Assembly (NCBI RefSeq): GCF_000421745.1
Contig: NZ_ATXP01000003.1
Coordinates: forward strand, 124,001 to 188,000
From: Nesterenkonia alba DSM 19423
GTDB lineage: Bacteria; Actinomycetota; Actinomycetes; Actinomycetales; Micrococcaceae
DNA length: 64,000 bases
Direction: 5' to 3'
Shown: positions 8,806 through 17,532 of the stretch, one piece after another
How positions within the stretch are numbered: position 1 is the first letter of the stretch
How the letters are laid out: each line of letters begins with the position of its first letter
Notes under the pieces: model-generated
Database searches by the model: none
Seen by the model: the letters and a program-made list of their open reading frames with translations, nothing else
Told to the model about the DNA's origin: nothing
Position numbers and translations under genes: made by a program

Positions 8806-9120
8806 ACCACAGAATGCCCCTCGAGGGCCGATAAGGCAGCAGGGCCACCCAGAGATCCGCCACACATCATCCGGAATATCCTTCTGACCTGCAGAAATGC
8901 ATGGTTCTCCCCGGAGTGATCCCGGGTGGTGGGAAGTGGGGGGAAAGTGGAGGAGCCTGGCCAGGGCAGGGTGGTCAAGCCGATGCAGGAGCGGTTTCAG
9001 ACCGCGTCAATCAGCCGATGCAGAGCTATGCGGTAGCTCGTGGTGGAGGAAAGTGGTGGCCAACCTCAAGGCCTTCTGATGGCAGGCACCAGGATGGCCC
9101 GGACATCGGTGTCACCAACA
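8806..9120. other. Non-coding interval upstream of the division cluster
   Basis: Together with the two operator arrays this fills the gap between mraZ and the next gene. Apart from those boxes I see an 11-bp direct repeat AGCCGATGCAG (8978-8988 and 9013-9023) and no convincing coding sequence. Open frames on the plus strand (from 8897 and 8901) have no ribosome-binding site and run into the terminator of the opposing gene. Confidence 0.5.
8934..8950 (+). promoter_or_regulatory. Second MraZ-like box pair in opposite orientation
   Basis: AAGTGG occurs at 8934-8939 and 8945-8950 on the plus strand (11-bp spacing), in a G-rich context like that of the mraZ operator; a further AAGTGG is at 9051-9056. 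Whether MraZ binds here is not known. No gene reading rightwards is evident. Confidence 0.35.
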
Positions 9121-9159
9121 GCAAGAACCCCCGCCCTGCAGCAGGACGGGGGTTCTTGC
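9121..9159 (-). terminator. Strong hairpin terminator after the DUF3040 gene
   Basis: Arms 9121-9139 and 9141-9159 pair over 19 positions with one mismatch, and the minus-strand arm ends TTCTTGC. It lies 16 bases beyond the DUF3040 stop and separates that gene from the mraZ control region. Confidence 0.75.
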
Positions 9160-9174
9160 ATGATGTGGTGGGAC

Positions 9175-9582
9175 TTAGGGCTGCTGGCGCCGCTGCTCCC
9201 ACTTCTCCTCAAAGCTGGCCATAAACGAGGAACCGGAAGGACTTGGGGCGGAGCTGCGAGGTCCGGATCCTCCACCGCCACTGCCGGGACCTGAAGGGCC
9301 CTGACCATTGTCACTGCTGCGCCCTCCGCCGGTAGTGGCGAAGTAGGCACCTGCACCCATCAGGAGGAATCCGACAATCCCGACGGGGATCCACTGCTGG
9401 TAGATACTGAAGACAAGGACGCCGATCCCCACCAGGGCGACTAAGAGCCCGAGGACGAGATTGCGCACGTTGAAGCGGCCAGAGGCGGGTTCCTGCAATG
9501 AGCTGGCGAAACCCGGATCCTCGGTCTGAAGCTGTTCCTCCAGCTCCTTCAGCAGCCGCTGTTCGCGCTCCGACAGTGGCAT
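9175..9582 (-). CDS. DUF3040 family membrane protein
   Basis: A 135-residue protein beginning MPLSEREQRLLKELEEQL, the typical N-terminus of the actinobacterial DUF3040 family, of unknown function. After about 50 residues come two adjacent hydrophobic helices (NLVLGLLVALVGIGVLVFSI and IVGFLLMGAGAYFAT), then a Gly/Ser-rich tail. The start ATG at 9582 has GAGGAG upstream at a suitable distance. It is often found next to mraZ in Actinobacteria. Function remains unknown. Confidence 0.85.
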   Translation of the reverse strand: MPLSEREQRLLKELEEQLQTEDPGFASSLQEPASGRFNVRNLVLGLLVALVGIGVLVFSIYQQWIPVGIVGFLLMGAGAYFATTGGGRSSDNGQGPSGPGSGGGGSGPRSSAPSPSGSSFMASFEEKWEQRRQQP

Positions 9583-9685
9583 CGTGACGCTCCTCGCGTG
9601 GGGTTCATGGTCTTGGGGAACCAGTCTATCCTGACCAGCCGCTGGTCACATAGCCCACCCCAGAGAACACGGATGGAACTCCCAG

Positions 9686-10909
9686 TCAGTGACCAGCTTC
9701 ACCTGTGGGTGAATCGGTGTCCTCAGTCCGGGGCCCGTGACGCCGGCGCAGCACAGAGGCGGGGGCCAGAGCCGCATGGGGGAACCGCTGGGAGACTGCG
9801 TCGAGGGCCCGTTCGGCATCAGCCCAGGAGTCTTCGTGGGCATCGATGCTTAACTGCACTGTGCCGTCTGCACCGTGGAGGCGCTCGGCTCGCAGTCCGA
9901 GCAGACGCACAGGTTGGGGCCGCTGTCCCAGGCTGGTCAGCAGTCCCATCACGGCATGGTGCAGCACGGGGGCCGACTGGGTGGGATGGCGCAGGGTGCT
10001 TGTCCGCGTCACGGTGCTGAAGTCTCGCCACCGTAGTTTCAGGCTCACAGCTTCAGCGGTGAGCCCAGCGGCGCGCAGCCGTGCAGCGACCCGGTGTGCC
10101 AAATGAAGCAGTTCGGCGGAAAGATCATCATCTTCGGTGAGGTCCTCGGCGAAGGTCTCCTCGGCGCCGATGCTCTTTTCTTCTCGCACTGGGGTCACAG
10201 CCCTTGGGTCGTGGCCCCAGGCAAGCTGGTGGAGGTGCTCTCCGGTGGCCCCGAGCCGCCGGATGAGCGTCTGCCGCGGGGTGTGAGCGAGTTGTTCGAC
10301 GGTGCGCAATCCCATCTGGTGCAGAGTCTCGGCAGTCTTAGGCCCCACCCCCCACAGCGCACTCACCTCCAGACGGTGGAGGAACTCAAGGCGCTGAGCC
10401 GGAGGCACAATGAGTAACCCGTCCGGCTTGGCCTGGGTGGATGCGATCTTGGCGATGAATTTGCGGTCGGCGATGCCCACTGAAGCCGGCAACCCAAACC
10501 GTTCCCTGATCTCAGCGCGAATCCGGCGGGCCATCTGTTGCGGGGGGCCCAGCCGACGGACAGCTCCGGTGAGGTCCAGGAAAGCCTCATCGACGCTGAG
10601 CTGTTCCTTCACCGCAGTGAGCGTATCGAAGTAGCTCATGATCGCTGCAGAGAGTTCACGGTAGCGCGACATCTGAGGTGGCAGGACCACGGCCTCCGGG
10701 GACATCTGTTGGGCTCTGCTCAACGGAATGGCCGAACGCACCCCGTCGGCGCGGGCTTCGTAGGAGGCCGAGAGCACCACCGAGCGACCGCCTTCGGCCG
10801 CCACGATGATCTTTCGCCCGCGCAGCTGCGGTTTGTCCAGCAGTTCCGCTTCCACGTAGAAGGCGTCCATATCCACGTGAGCGATGATTGGCGCACGCGC
10901 AGAACCCAT
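9686..10909 (-). CDS. dinB: DNA polymerase IV (Y-family)
   Basis: Translesion polymerase of 407 residues. Catalytic motifs are present: HVDMDAFYVE near residue 10 (first metal-binding aspartate) and SVDEAFLDL near 105 (Asp-Glu pair), followed by the thumb and HhH region (ALWGVGPKTAETL) and a little-finger domain. No C-terminal beta-clamp motif is obvious. There is no Shine-Dalgarno; instead TAGTCT lies 6 bases before the ATG, so the mRNA is probably leaderless. It is divergent from the prenyltransferase gene with only 11 bases between the start codons. Confidence 0.95.
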   Translation of the reverse strand: MGSARAPIIAHVDMDAFYVEAELLDKPQLRGRKIIVAAEGGRSVVLSASYEARADGVRSAIPLSRAQQMSPEAVVLPPQMSRYRELSAAIMSYFDTLTAVKEQLSVDEAFLDLTGAVRRLGPPQQMARRIRAEIRERFGLPASVGIADRKFIAKIASTQAKPDGLLIVPPAQRLEFLHRLEVSALWGVGPKTAETLHQMGLRTVEQLAHTPRQTLIRRLGATGEHLHQLAWGHDPRAVTPVREEKSIGAEETFAEDLTEDDDLSAELLHLAHRVAARLRAAGLTAEAVSLKLRWRDFSTVTRTSTLRHPTQSAPVLHHAVMGLLTSLGQRPQPVRLLGLRAERLHGADGTVQLSIDAHEDSWADAERALDAVSQRFPHAALAPASVLRRRHGPRTEDTDSPTGEAGH

Positions 10910-10923
10910 AGGATCAGACTATG
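10907..10923. promoter_or_regulatory. Divergent leaderless promoters, -10 boxes overlapping the opposite start codons
   Basis: Plus strand: TAGGAT (10909-10914), 6 bases, then ATG at 10921. Minus strand: TAGTCT (10921-10916), 6 bases, then ATG at 10909. Each -10 box shares a base with the other gene's start codon. The stretch ATAGGATCAGACTAT is nearly self-complementary. The -35 regions, which would lie inside the coding sequences, are weak. Confidence 0.6.
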
Positions 10924-12090
10924 CCGAGCCCCCGAGAAGCACCGCGTCCCCTCCGCTGCGCTGAGGCCTCCACCGCTGAACAAGCGCTTCTGGCCCATCG
11001 GCGGGAACAGAATGATTTCATCACCGAGGTCAACAGGACGTTGGAACGTTTTCTGACCGACAAACGCGATCAGATGACCCGGATCGACCCGCAAGCCGCT
11101 CCTCTGGTCGATGCGCTGTTGGCGTTGACTGCCGGTGGGAAGAAGCTGCGGCCAGTACTGGCCCGCATCGGGTGGCGAGCTGCCGGCGGCACAGACGAGT
11201 ACCGTACTGCGGTGCGGTGGCTCGGCACCGCACTGGAACTGTTCCAGGCGGCTGCATTGGTCCACGACGACGTCATCGACCGCTCAGCGACCCGCCGTGG
11301 TCAGCCAAGCACCCACCGCCGGTTTGAATCCCTGCACGCCGAGGCGGAACTCTCCGGCGATCGGAACCACTTCGGCACCACGGGGGCGATCCTCTCCGGT
11401 GATCTGGCCCTGGCCTGGGCACAAGAAAGCTACGCACTCGCCGAGCAGCACAGTCCGGCCAGAGCACCTCAGGCCCCCCGTGCGGCGTTTCACCGCATGC
11501 ACACCGAGGTCATCACCGGCCAGTACCTCGATGTACTCGCCGAGGTCTCCCCCGCTGCGGAGACCGAAGCCGAGGCACTTCGCCGAGCGCGCAGTGTCTT
11601 GACGTATAAGGCCGCCAAATACTCCACCCAGTATCCAGTGGTGATGGGCGCGGGCCTGGCTGGGGCTCCCCCGGAGCTGTGTACAGCTTTGGGTTCCGCT
11701 TCCCTGCCGCTGGGTCTGGCCTTCCAATTACGCGACGACATCCTCGGGGTCTTCGGCGACCCGGAGATCACCGGCAAACCCGTCGGAGACGACCTGCGGG
11801 AGGGCAAGCGCACTGAGCTCATCGCCTATGGGCTCCACCGCGCCAGCCCAGCGGAGGCCCGTCGCCTGGAAACCATGCTCGGTGATCCGCACTTAAGCGA
11901 GGATGAGGTCGCTGTGGCCCGCGAAATTCTCACCACCTCCGGAGCCCTGACCGCCGTGGAGTCTCAGATCGAACAGCTGACCGAGGACTCGGCCACCGCA
12001 CGGGCCCGCTTGAGCGACCTGGGGGTCAGCAGCGAGGTGCTCACCGAATTCACCGAGGTGGCCGCACGGTTGACGGCCCGCAGTTCGTAA
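10921..12090 (+). CDS. Trans-isoprenyl (polyprenyl) diphosphate synthase
   Basis: Class I prenyltransferase that condenses isopentenyl diphosphate onto allylic diphosphates, feeding quinone, carotenoid or undecaprenyl-type lipid synthesis. The first aspartate-rich motif is in HDDVIDRS (about residue 118) and the second in RDDILGVFGD (about residue 273). Length 389 residues. Chain length cannot be decided from the sequence; it resembles IdsA/GrcC-type synthases. Next to a PknL-like kinase and class II DAHP synthase it matches the idsA2-pknL-aroG neighbourhood of mycobacteria. Leaderless start with TAGGAT 6 bases upstream. Confidence 0.93.
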   Translation: MPSPREAPRPLRCAEASTAEQALLAHRREQNDFITEVNRTLERFLTDKRDQMTRIDPQAAPLVDALLALTAGGKKLRPVLARIGWRAAGGTDEYRTAVRWLGTALELFQAAALVHDDVIDRSATRRGQPSTHRRFESLHAEAELSGDRNHFGTTGAILSGDLALAWAQESYALAEQHSPARAPQAPRAAFHRMHTEVITGQYLDVLAEVSPAAETEAEALRRARSVLTYKAAKYSTQYPVVMGAGLAGAPPELCTALGSASLPLGLAFQLRDDILGVFGDPEITGKPVGDDLREGKRTELIAYGLHRASPAEARRLETMLGDPHLSEDEVAVAREILTTSGALTAVESQIEQLTEDSATARARLSDLGVSSEVLTEFTEVAARLTARSS

Positions 12091-12171
12091 GCCCTTGACC
12101 CGCACTCCGCCCCCAGCCTTCGCCACAGGAACACTATCCAGCTTCCCGGCCCCGTTGGGTACCCTAGGCGG

Positions 12172-13605
12172 GTGACTGCTGAGGAGACGTGGCTGGGTTC
12201 CACCATCGATGGGCGCTACCGCATTGAGGAGCGCATCGCCCGCGGTGGGATGTCCACGGTCTACCGAGCCCGGGATGAACGGCTGAACCGCGATGTCGCT
12301 GTGAAGGTGCTGTTCCCCCATATGGCCGAGGACCACAAGGTGGTGCAACGGTTCGAGCAGGAGGCGAAGAACTCCGCACTGATCTCCCACCCCAATGTGG
12401 TGCAGGTACTAGACCAGGGACAGACCCGTGAGACCGCCTACATGGTCATGGAATACGTGCCGGGGGTGACACTACGCACACTGCTGAAGCGGGGTCCCAT
12501 GACCCCTCGACTGGCCTTGGCATATGCGGAGTCGGTGTTGGCCGGGTTGGCTGCAGCCCACCGGGCCGGGCTGGTCCACCGAGACATCAAACCGGAAAAC
12601 GTCCTGGTCGCCTCCGATGGTCAGATCAAGCTGGCCGATTTCGGTCTGGCGCGGGCAGCCACTCACCATTCGGGCACCTCTACCCTCATGGGCACTGTGG
12701 CCTACATCGCCCCTGAGCTGCTCTCCGGGGAAGGCTCTGACGAGCGTGGCGATATCTACGCGCTGGGGATTCTGATCTACGAGATGCTCACCGGGGTCCA
12801 GCCCTACACCGGTGACTCTCCCGTGCGGGTGGCGTTCCAACACGTCAACTCCACTGTGCCGGCGCCTTCAGCTTATGTTCCCGGGATGCCGGAGCCCCTC
12901 GACGAGCTGGTCCGGGAAGCAACCCGCGGTGATGCCTTGAGTCGGCCCAAGAACGCTGATGCGCTGATGGAGCTACTGCTTGAGGTGAAAGCCCGGCTCA
13001 CCGATGCTCAGTTGGACTTCGCAGGTGCCATCGAGAAGCACGAACGTCTCCACGGGCGTGCTGCGGAGGATCCGGCCCCCGCCACCGCGGTGATGCCGGC
13101 TACACCCGCCCCGGACACCACAGATGAGCACGACGACGCCGCCACGGAGCAGGGCGAAGAAACCGTCACCCTCCATGAAGAGTTCCCCACCGCCGACGAC
13201 GCCGACCCGTGGGACGAGGATGTCACCGAAGCGCTCGGGGCGGCCAAAGCGGCACCCCGCCCCCGGGCTCCGGAACCCCGCACGGCATCCCTGGCCGTGG
13301 ATGAACGGCAGACAGTGGCCGAGGTTCCTCAGGTCCCCCTGGGGCGGCTCAGTGTGCAGGACGAGGAGACCTCACCCCAGGAGGTTGCGCCCTCGCGGCT
13401 ACGGGGTGATCCGGGGTCTGCGAGCAAGAAAGCCCGTCAGCGTCCCACTGTGGAACTGGCGGGACCGACGCCGACGAAATCGTGGATCGCGGTTGCAGTG
13501 CTCGTCATCGTCCTGGCCGTGGTGATGCTCATCGCCTATCAGCTGGGGATCAGCAGCTCGATCATTCCCAGCCTCGGCGGAGGCGGAGAGCAGCCCGACC
13601 CCTAG
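12172..13605 (+). CDS. pknL: Membrane serine/threonine protein kinase, PknL-like
   Basis: Hanks-type kinase of 477 residues. The kinase domain covers about residues 8-275, with the glycine loop IARGGMSTVYRA, VAVKVL lysine, HRDIKPENVL catalytic loop and DFGLA. The activation segment contains several Ser/Thr (SGTSTLMGT). An acidic, Pro-rich linker follows, then one membrane helix near 445-465 and a very short extracellular end. There are no PASTA repeats, as in mycobacterial PknL. The GTG at 12172 has TACCCT 6 bases upstream and no Shine-Dalgarno, so it is probably leaderless. Neighbouring genes match the mycobacterial pknL locus. Confidence 0.88.
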   Translation: MTAEETWLGSTIDGRYRIEERIARGGMSTVYRARDERLNRDVAVKVLFPHMAEDHKVVQRFEQEAKNSALISHPNVVQVLDQGQTRETAYMVMEYVPGVTLRTLLKRGPMTPRLALAYAESVLAGLAAAHRAGLVHRDIKPENVLVASDGQIKLADFGLARAATHHSGTSTLMGTVAYIAPELLSGEGSDERGDIYALGILIYEMLTGVQPYTGDSPVRVAFQHVNSTVPAPSAYVPGMPEPLDELVREATRGDALSRPKNADALMELLLEVKARLTDAQLDFAGAIEKHERLHGRAAEDPAPATAVMPATPAPDTTDEHDDAATEQGEETVTLHEEFPTADDADPWDEDVTEALGAAKAAPRPRAPEPRTASLAVDERQTVAEVPQVPLGRLSVQDEETSPQEVAPSRLRGDPGSASKKARQRPTVELAGPTPTKSWIAVAVLVIVLAVVMLIAYQLGISSSIIPSLGGGGEQPDP

Positions 13606-13665
13606 GAGCTGTGGCCCTCACCTACTCCCTGGGTGGTGGGTCTAGGGTGGCCACGGGGTGGGTGC

Positions 13666-15087
13666 TCAGGTCACCCGAGTCAGGGACTCGGCGACTAAAA
13701 AGGCCAGTTCCAGGGACTGTTTGTGGTTCAGCCGGGGGTCAACCAGCGACTCGTAGCGGGCGTCGAAGGCGGATTCGTCAATGACGTCGGAGCCGCCCAG
13801 GCACTCGGCGACGTCGTCGCCGGTCATTTCCACATGCATACCGCCTGGGTAGGTTCCTGCTGCGGCGTGCACCTCGAAGAACCCGCGCACTTCGTCCATG
13901 ATGTCGTCGAAGCGGCGCGTCTTATACCCGTTCTGAGCGGTGATGGTATTGCCGTGCATCGGGTCAGTGACCCAGACAACCTTGGCTCCGGAGTCCCGGA
14001 CCGCTTCCACCAGTGGCGGCAGCTTCTGGCGAATGTTCTTCGCGCCCATCCGTGAGATGAGGGTGAGGCGTCCCGGCTCACGATGGGGGTCGAGTTTGTC
14101 GATGAGCGCTAGAACGGTCTCCGGCGTCGTCGTCGGCCCCAATTTGACGCCGATAGGGTTGCGGATCCGGGACATGTAGTCCACGTGGGCGCCGTCGAGG
14201 TCCCGGGTGCGCTCCCCGACCCACACGAAGTGACCGCTGGTGATGTAGGGGTGCCCGGTGCGGGAGTCGATGCGAGTCAGGGCACGCTCGTAGTCCAGCA
14301 GTAACGCCTCGTGAGCGGTGTAGAACTCGGTGCGCTTCAGCCCCTCGAATTCCACACCACAGGCGTCCATGAACTTCACCGCACGGTCGATTTCCCCGGC
14401 GATCTGCTCGTAGCGGGCGTGGGCCGGGTTCTCCATGAAGCCTTTATTCCACTGCTGGACGGCACGCAGGTCGGCGAATCCGCCTTCGGTGAAGGCCCGG
14501 ATGAGGTTCAACGTGGAGGCGGACTTATGGTAAGCGGTGACCATCCGCTTGGGGTCGGGGATACGGGCTTCTTCGGTAAAGTCGAAATCGTTGACGATCT
14601 CCCCGCGGAAGCTCGGCAGGGTCACCCCATCACGGGTCTCCATGTCGGAGCTGCGGGGTTTGGCGTACTGGCCAGCCATCCGTCCCATTTTCACCACTGG
14701 CAGGGAGGCTCCGTAGGTCAGGACCACGGCCATCTGAAGGATAGTCTTCACCTTCGCGGAGATCCGGTCGGCAGTGGCGTCCTTGAAGGTCTCGGCACAG
14801 TCCCCACCCTGGAGCAGGAAGGCCTCACCCTCGGCCACCCGAGCCAGCCGACGCTTGAGCTTATCGACCTCTCCGGCGAAGACCAGCGGCGGGTTGGCCG
14901 AAAGCTGCTCGAAGGCGGAGTCGAAGTCAGGGTGGTTCTGCCAGTCCGGCTGCTGCTTCAGCGGCAGCTCACGCCAGGTGTCGAGGCCCGGATACTCGGC
15001 CGCACCGGTGTGGAGGATCTCTCCGGGTGCGGTCAACGGGGTCTCGGTACGCGGGGTATCGCCACGCGGCGTCTCTGCTGCAGTCAC
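13666..15087 (-). CDS. aroG: Class II 3-deoxy-D-arabino-heptulosonate 7-phosphate synthase
   Basis: First enzyme of the shikimate pathway, condensing phosphoenolpyruvate and erythrose 4-phosphate. The sequence is a typical type II enzyme of about 473 residues: QQPDWQNHPDFD, QGGDCAETF, RIPDPKRM, GERTRDLDGAHVDY and MHGNTI motifs are all visible. An ATG at 15093 is in frame, but TACCCT (15099-15094) abuts it and lies exactly 6 bases before a GTG at 15087, the spacing seen for other leaderless genes here, so I place the start at the GTG. It faces pknL tail to tail. Confidence 0.95.
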   Translation of the reverse strand: MTAAETPRGDTPRTETPLTAPGEILHTGAAEYPGLDTWRELPLKQQPDWQNHPDFDSAFEQLSANPPLVFAGEVDKLKRRLARVAEGEAFLLQGGDCAETFKDATADRISAKVKTILQMAVVLTYGASLPVVKMGRMAGQYAKPRSSDMETRDGVTLPSFRGEIVNDFDFTEEARIPDPKRMVTAYHKSASTLNLIRAFTEGGFADLRAVQQWNKGFMENPAHARYEQIAGEIDRAVKFMDACGVEFEGLKRTEFYTAHEALLLDYERALTRIDSRTGHPYITSGHFVWVGERTRDLDGAHVDYMSRIRNPIGVKLGPTTTPETVLALIDKLDPHREPGRLTLISRMGAKNIRQKLPPLVEAVRDSGAKVVWVTDPMHGNTITAQNGYKTRRFDDIMDEVRGFFEVHAAAGTYPGGMHVEMTGDDVAECLGGSDVIDESAFDARYESLVDPRLNHKQSLELAFLVAESLTRVT

Positions 15088-15166
15088 CCCCATAGGGTAA
15101 GCCGAGCTGCCGCGCTGGCCGAAATGAGGTTAACGGGCTTCCGGATGCTGGAAGCTCTCAGGCGAT

Positions 15167-17065
15167 TCAGCGCTCCTGGTGCCGGCGGTCGTGGATCTCC
15201 TTGACGAGCCGGTCACGCGCTGCACTGGCCCGCTCCCGGGCTGCTGTGGCCCGGGCATAGAGCCGGTCGACCACGGTGTGGAAATCACGCATGATTTCCT
15301 CGCGGCGGATCTTCAGTGAGGGTGTCAGGTGCCCGGAATCGATGGTGAAGTCCTCGGCGAGCACGGTGAACTCTCGGATGGATTCGGCCTGCGAGACGCT
15401 CTGGTTGACGTCGTCGATGACCCCTTGGAGGTGTTCCACAATGGCGGGGTGTTCGACGAGCTGCTCCATGGGAGTCTGCGGGTCGATTCCATGACGTTCA
15501 CACCACCCGCCGATCGCCTCGGAGTCCAAGGTGAGCATGGCAGCCACGAAGGGCCGACCCTCCCCGACGACGACGGCTTGGGAGACGAGGATGTCGGCGC
15601 GAATGGCGTCTTCAAGCTGGGCCGGTGACACGTTCTTGCCTGCGGCGGTGACAAGGATCTCTTTCTTCCGTCCAGTAATGCGCAGCCGGCCTACCTCGTC
15701 CAGCTCCCCGAGGTCCCCGGTACGGAACCAGGGTTCCCCACCGTCGTCCGCCTCGACAAACGACTCAGCGTTGGCCTGCTCATTATTGAAGTAGCCACGG
15801 AAGACGCAGGTGCCGCGAACCAAGATTTCGCCGTCGTCGTCGATTCTGACGGCGTTGCCCGGCAGCGGAGTGCCCACGGTGCCGATGCGGTAGAGCTCCG
15901 GGAGGTTACCGGCCACCGGAGCGGTGGTCTCAGTCAACCCGTAGCCTTCGATGATCTGGATACCGATGCCGTGGAAGAAGTGCCCGAGTCGTTCCCCCAG
16001 CAGAGACCCGCCGGAGAAGGCGTGGGTGACATTGCCGCCCATGCGTTTGTGCAGTTTGGAGTAGACCAGCCGAGCGAAGATGGCGTGCTTGGCGCGTAAG
16101 CGCAGCGGGACGGAGCCTTCCGCAGTGGCTCGGGACCAGTCGATGGCGGCATTGGCCGCGGAGGCGAAGATCCGCCCCTTGCCTTCGGCCTCTGCTTTCA
16201 ATGCCGCGCCGTTGTAGATCTTCTCGAAGACCCGAGGCACACCGAGCAGGAAGGTCGGCCGGATCACGCCGAGGTCGTCGACGAGTTGCTTGATGTCCGA
16301 GGTATGCGCCACCCGTCCCCCGGCGGCAACGAAGATCACCGAGACGAAACGCGCGAAGACATGTGCCATGGGCAGAAAGAGCACCGTGGAGGAGTCCTTG
16401 CCGATGATCCCGTCCACGGCCGCGAGGGTTTGCAGACAGTGTTCGGCGAAGTTGCCGTGGGTGAGTTCGCAGCCCTTGGGACGCCCGGTGGTTCCGGAGG
16501 TGTAGATGAGGGTGGCGAGGTCCTTCAGCCCGGCCGCACTGCGGCGGGAGGCAACCTCGGCGTCATCGACCTCTGCCCCGGCGGTGCGCAGTGTGCCGAG
16601 GTCTCCCCCGGTGATGGAGAAGATGTCCTCCACCCCGGTGATGTTCTCCCGGTCGATAGCCTCCAGCACGGACTGCCGGTGGGCGTCCTTTTCCACGATG
16701 ACGGTGCGCGCCCCAGAATCGGAGAGAATCCATGCGATCTGGGATGGTGAGGAAGTTTCGTAGATCGGCACGCTGATCGCGCCGGCATACCAGATGGCAA
16801 AGTCGATCAGTGCCCACTCGTAGCGGGTGGCGGACATGATGGCCACCCGGTCCCCGGGGGCTACCCCGGTGGCGATGAGCCCTTTGGCCACACGCACCAC
16901 GTCGTCACGGAATTCCCCGGCGGTGATGTCCTCCCATTGACCGGGGCGCTGCTGCACCGTGTAGAGGATATTGTCCGGGTCCTGGTTCGCCTGGTCGGCG
17001 AGCAGGTCGGTGATGTTGGTGTCGGGGTCGACCTCGACCGCTGGGGGGGTGGAGATCTCGCGCAC
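15167..17065 (-). CDS. Long-chain fatty-acid--CoA ligase (FadD15-like)
   Basis: AMP-forming acyl-CoA synthetase of 632 residues. The P-loop-like motif TLIYTSGTTGRPKGCEL is near residue 190, with EGYGLTETT and the adenylation hinge RITGRKKEILVTAAGKNVSP further on. The size and GYGLTE context fit the long-chain FadD15/FAA1 group. It activates fatty acids for lipid synthesis or beta-oxidation. The GTG at 17065 has AGGAGGAA 7 bases upstream. A lipid theme continues with the esterase and PlsC genes that follow. Confidence 0.93.
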   Translation of the reverse strand: MREISTPPAVEVDPDTNITDLLADQANQDPDNILYTVQQRPGQWEDITAGEFRDDVVRVAKGLIATGVAPGDRVAIMSATRYEWALIDFAIWYAGAISVPIYETSSPSQIAWILSDSGARTVIVEKDAHRQSVLEAIDRENITGVEDIFSITGGDLGTLRTAGAEVDDAEVASRRSAAGLKDLATLIYTSGTTGRPKGCELTHGNFAEHCLQTLAAVDGIIGKDSSTVLFLPMAHVFARFVSVIFVAAGGRVAHTSDIKQLVDDLGVIRPTFLLGVPRVFEKIYNGAALKAEAEGKGRIFASAANAAIDWSRATAEGSVPLRLRAKHAIFARLVYSKLHKRMGGNVTHAFSGGSLLGERLGHFFHGIGIQIIEGYGLTETTAPVAGNLPELYRIGTVGTPLPGNAVRIDDDGEILVRGTCVFRGYFNNEQANAESFVEADDGGEPWFRTGDLGELDEVGRLRITGRKKEILVTAAGKNVSPAQLEDAIRADILVSQAVVVGEGRPFVAAMLTLDSEAIGGWCERHGIDPQTPMEQLVEHPAIVEHLQGVIDDVNQSVSQAESIREFTVLAEDFTIDSGHLTPSLKIRREEIMRDFHTVVDRLYARATAARERASAARDRLVKEIHDRRHQER

Positions 17066-17129
17066 CGGGGGTTCCTCCTCGTGAGTGTGGGACAGGGACT
17101 GGACTCAGGCGGTGGGGTTCATGCGATCG

Positions 17130-17504
17130 TCATACTTGAGCACCATCACCTGTGGTGGGGCGTTTCGACGGCATCTGCAGGAACAAGATGATGAGGCCGA
17201 GCACGGCTGCACCGATCAGCGCCGGAGTGGTCCAGGAGGGGAAGCTCACCGGCAGGAACGGGAAGATGACCAGGGCCAGAATCGCGGCAATGACCAGGAA
17301 CCAGCCCAGTACGACCCCAGGTTTAGCTCCAGCAAGCGGGTTCTTGGGGTTGGGCGGAGTGAAGTCGTCTTCTTCCTCCGGCACGGTGTAGTCCCGCGGG
17401 CCACGGCCGGAGGGGCCGCGCGGGGCCGGCCCTCGGCTCACCGGGCGGGCCTGTCCGCGGCGGCTGAAGATCGCGCTCGGTTCGTCGTCGCGTCGTTTGT
17501 TCAT
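17130..17504 (-). CDS. Small two-helix membrane protein, unknown function
   Basis: A 124-residue protein with a basic, Pro/Arg/Gly-rich N-terminal half and two hydrophobic helices (VVLGWFLVIAAILALVIFPF and ALIGAAVLGLIILFLQM) near residues 63-107. I recognise no domain. The ATG at 17504 has TATTCT exactly 6 bases upstream and no Shine-Dalgarno, which supports a leaderless real gene. It lies between an acyl-CoA ligase and a carboxylesterase on the same strand. Confidence 0.7.
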   Translation of the reverse strand: MNKRRDDEPSAIFSRRGQARPVSRGPAPRGPSGRGPRDYTVPEEEDDFTPPNPKNPLAGAKPGVVLGWFLVIAAILALVIFPFLPVSFPSWTTPALIGAAVLGLIILFLQMPSKRPTTGDGAQV

Positions 17505-17532
17505 AGGGGAAGAATACCGGCAGGCCTGGAAT

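Noticed and set aside
8897-9224. Possible small genes on the plus strand upstream of mraZ
   Set aside because: No ribosome site, overlap with the DUF3040 terminator and gene, and no similarity to a known protein.
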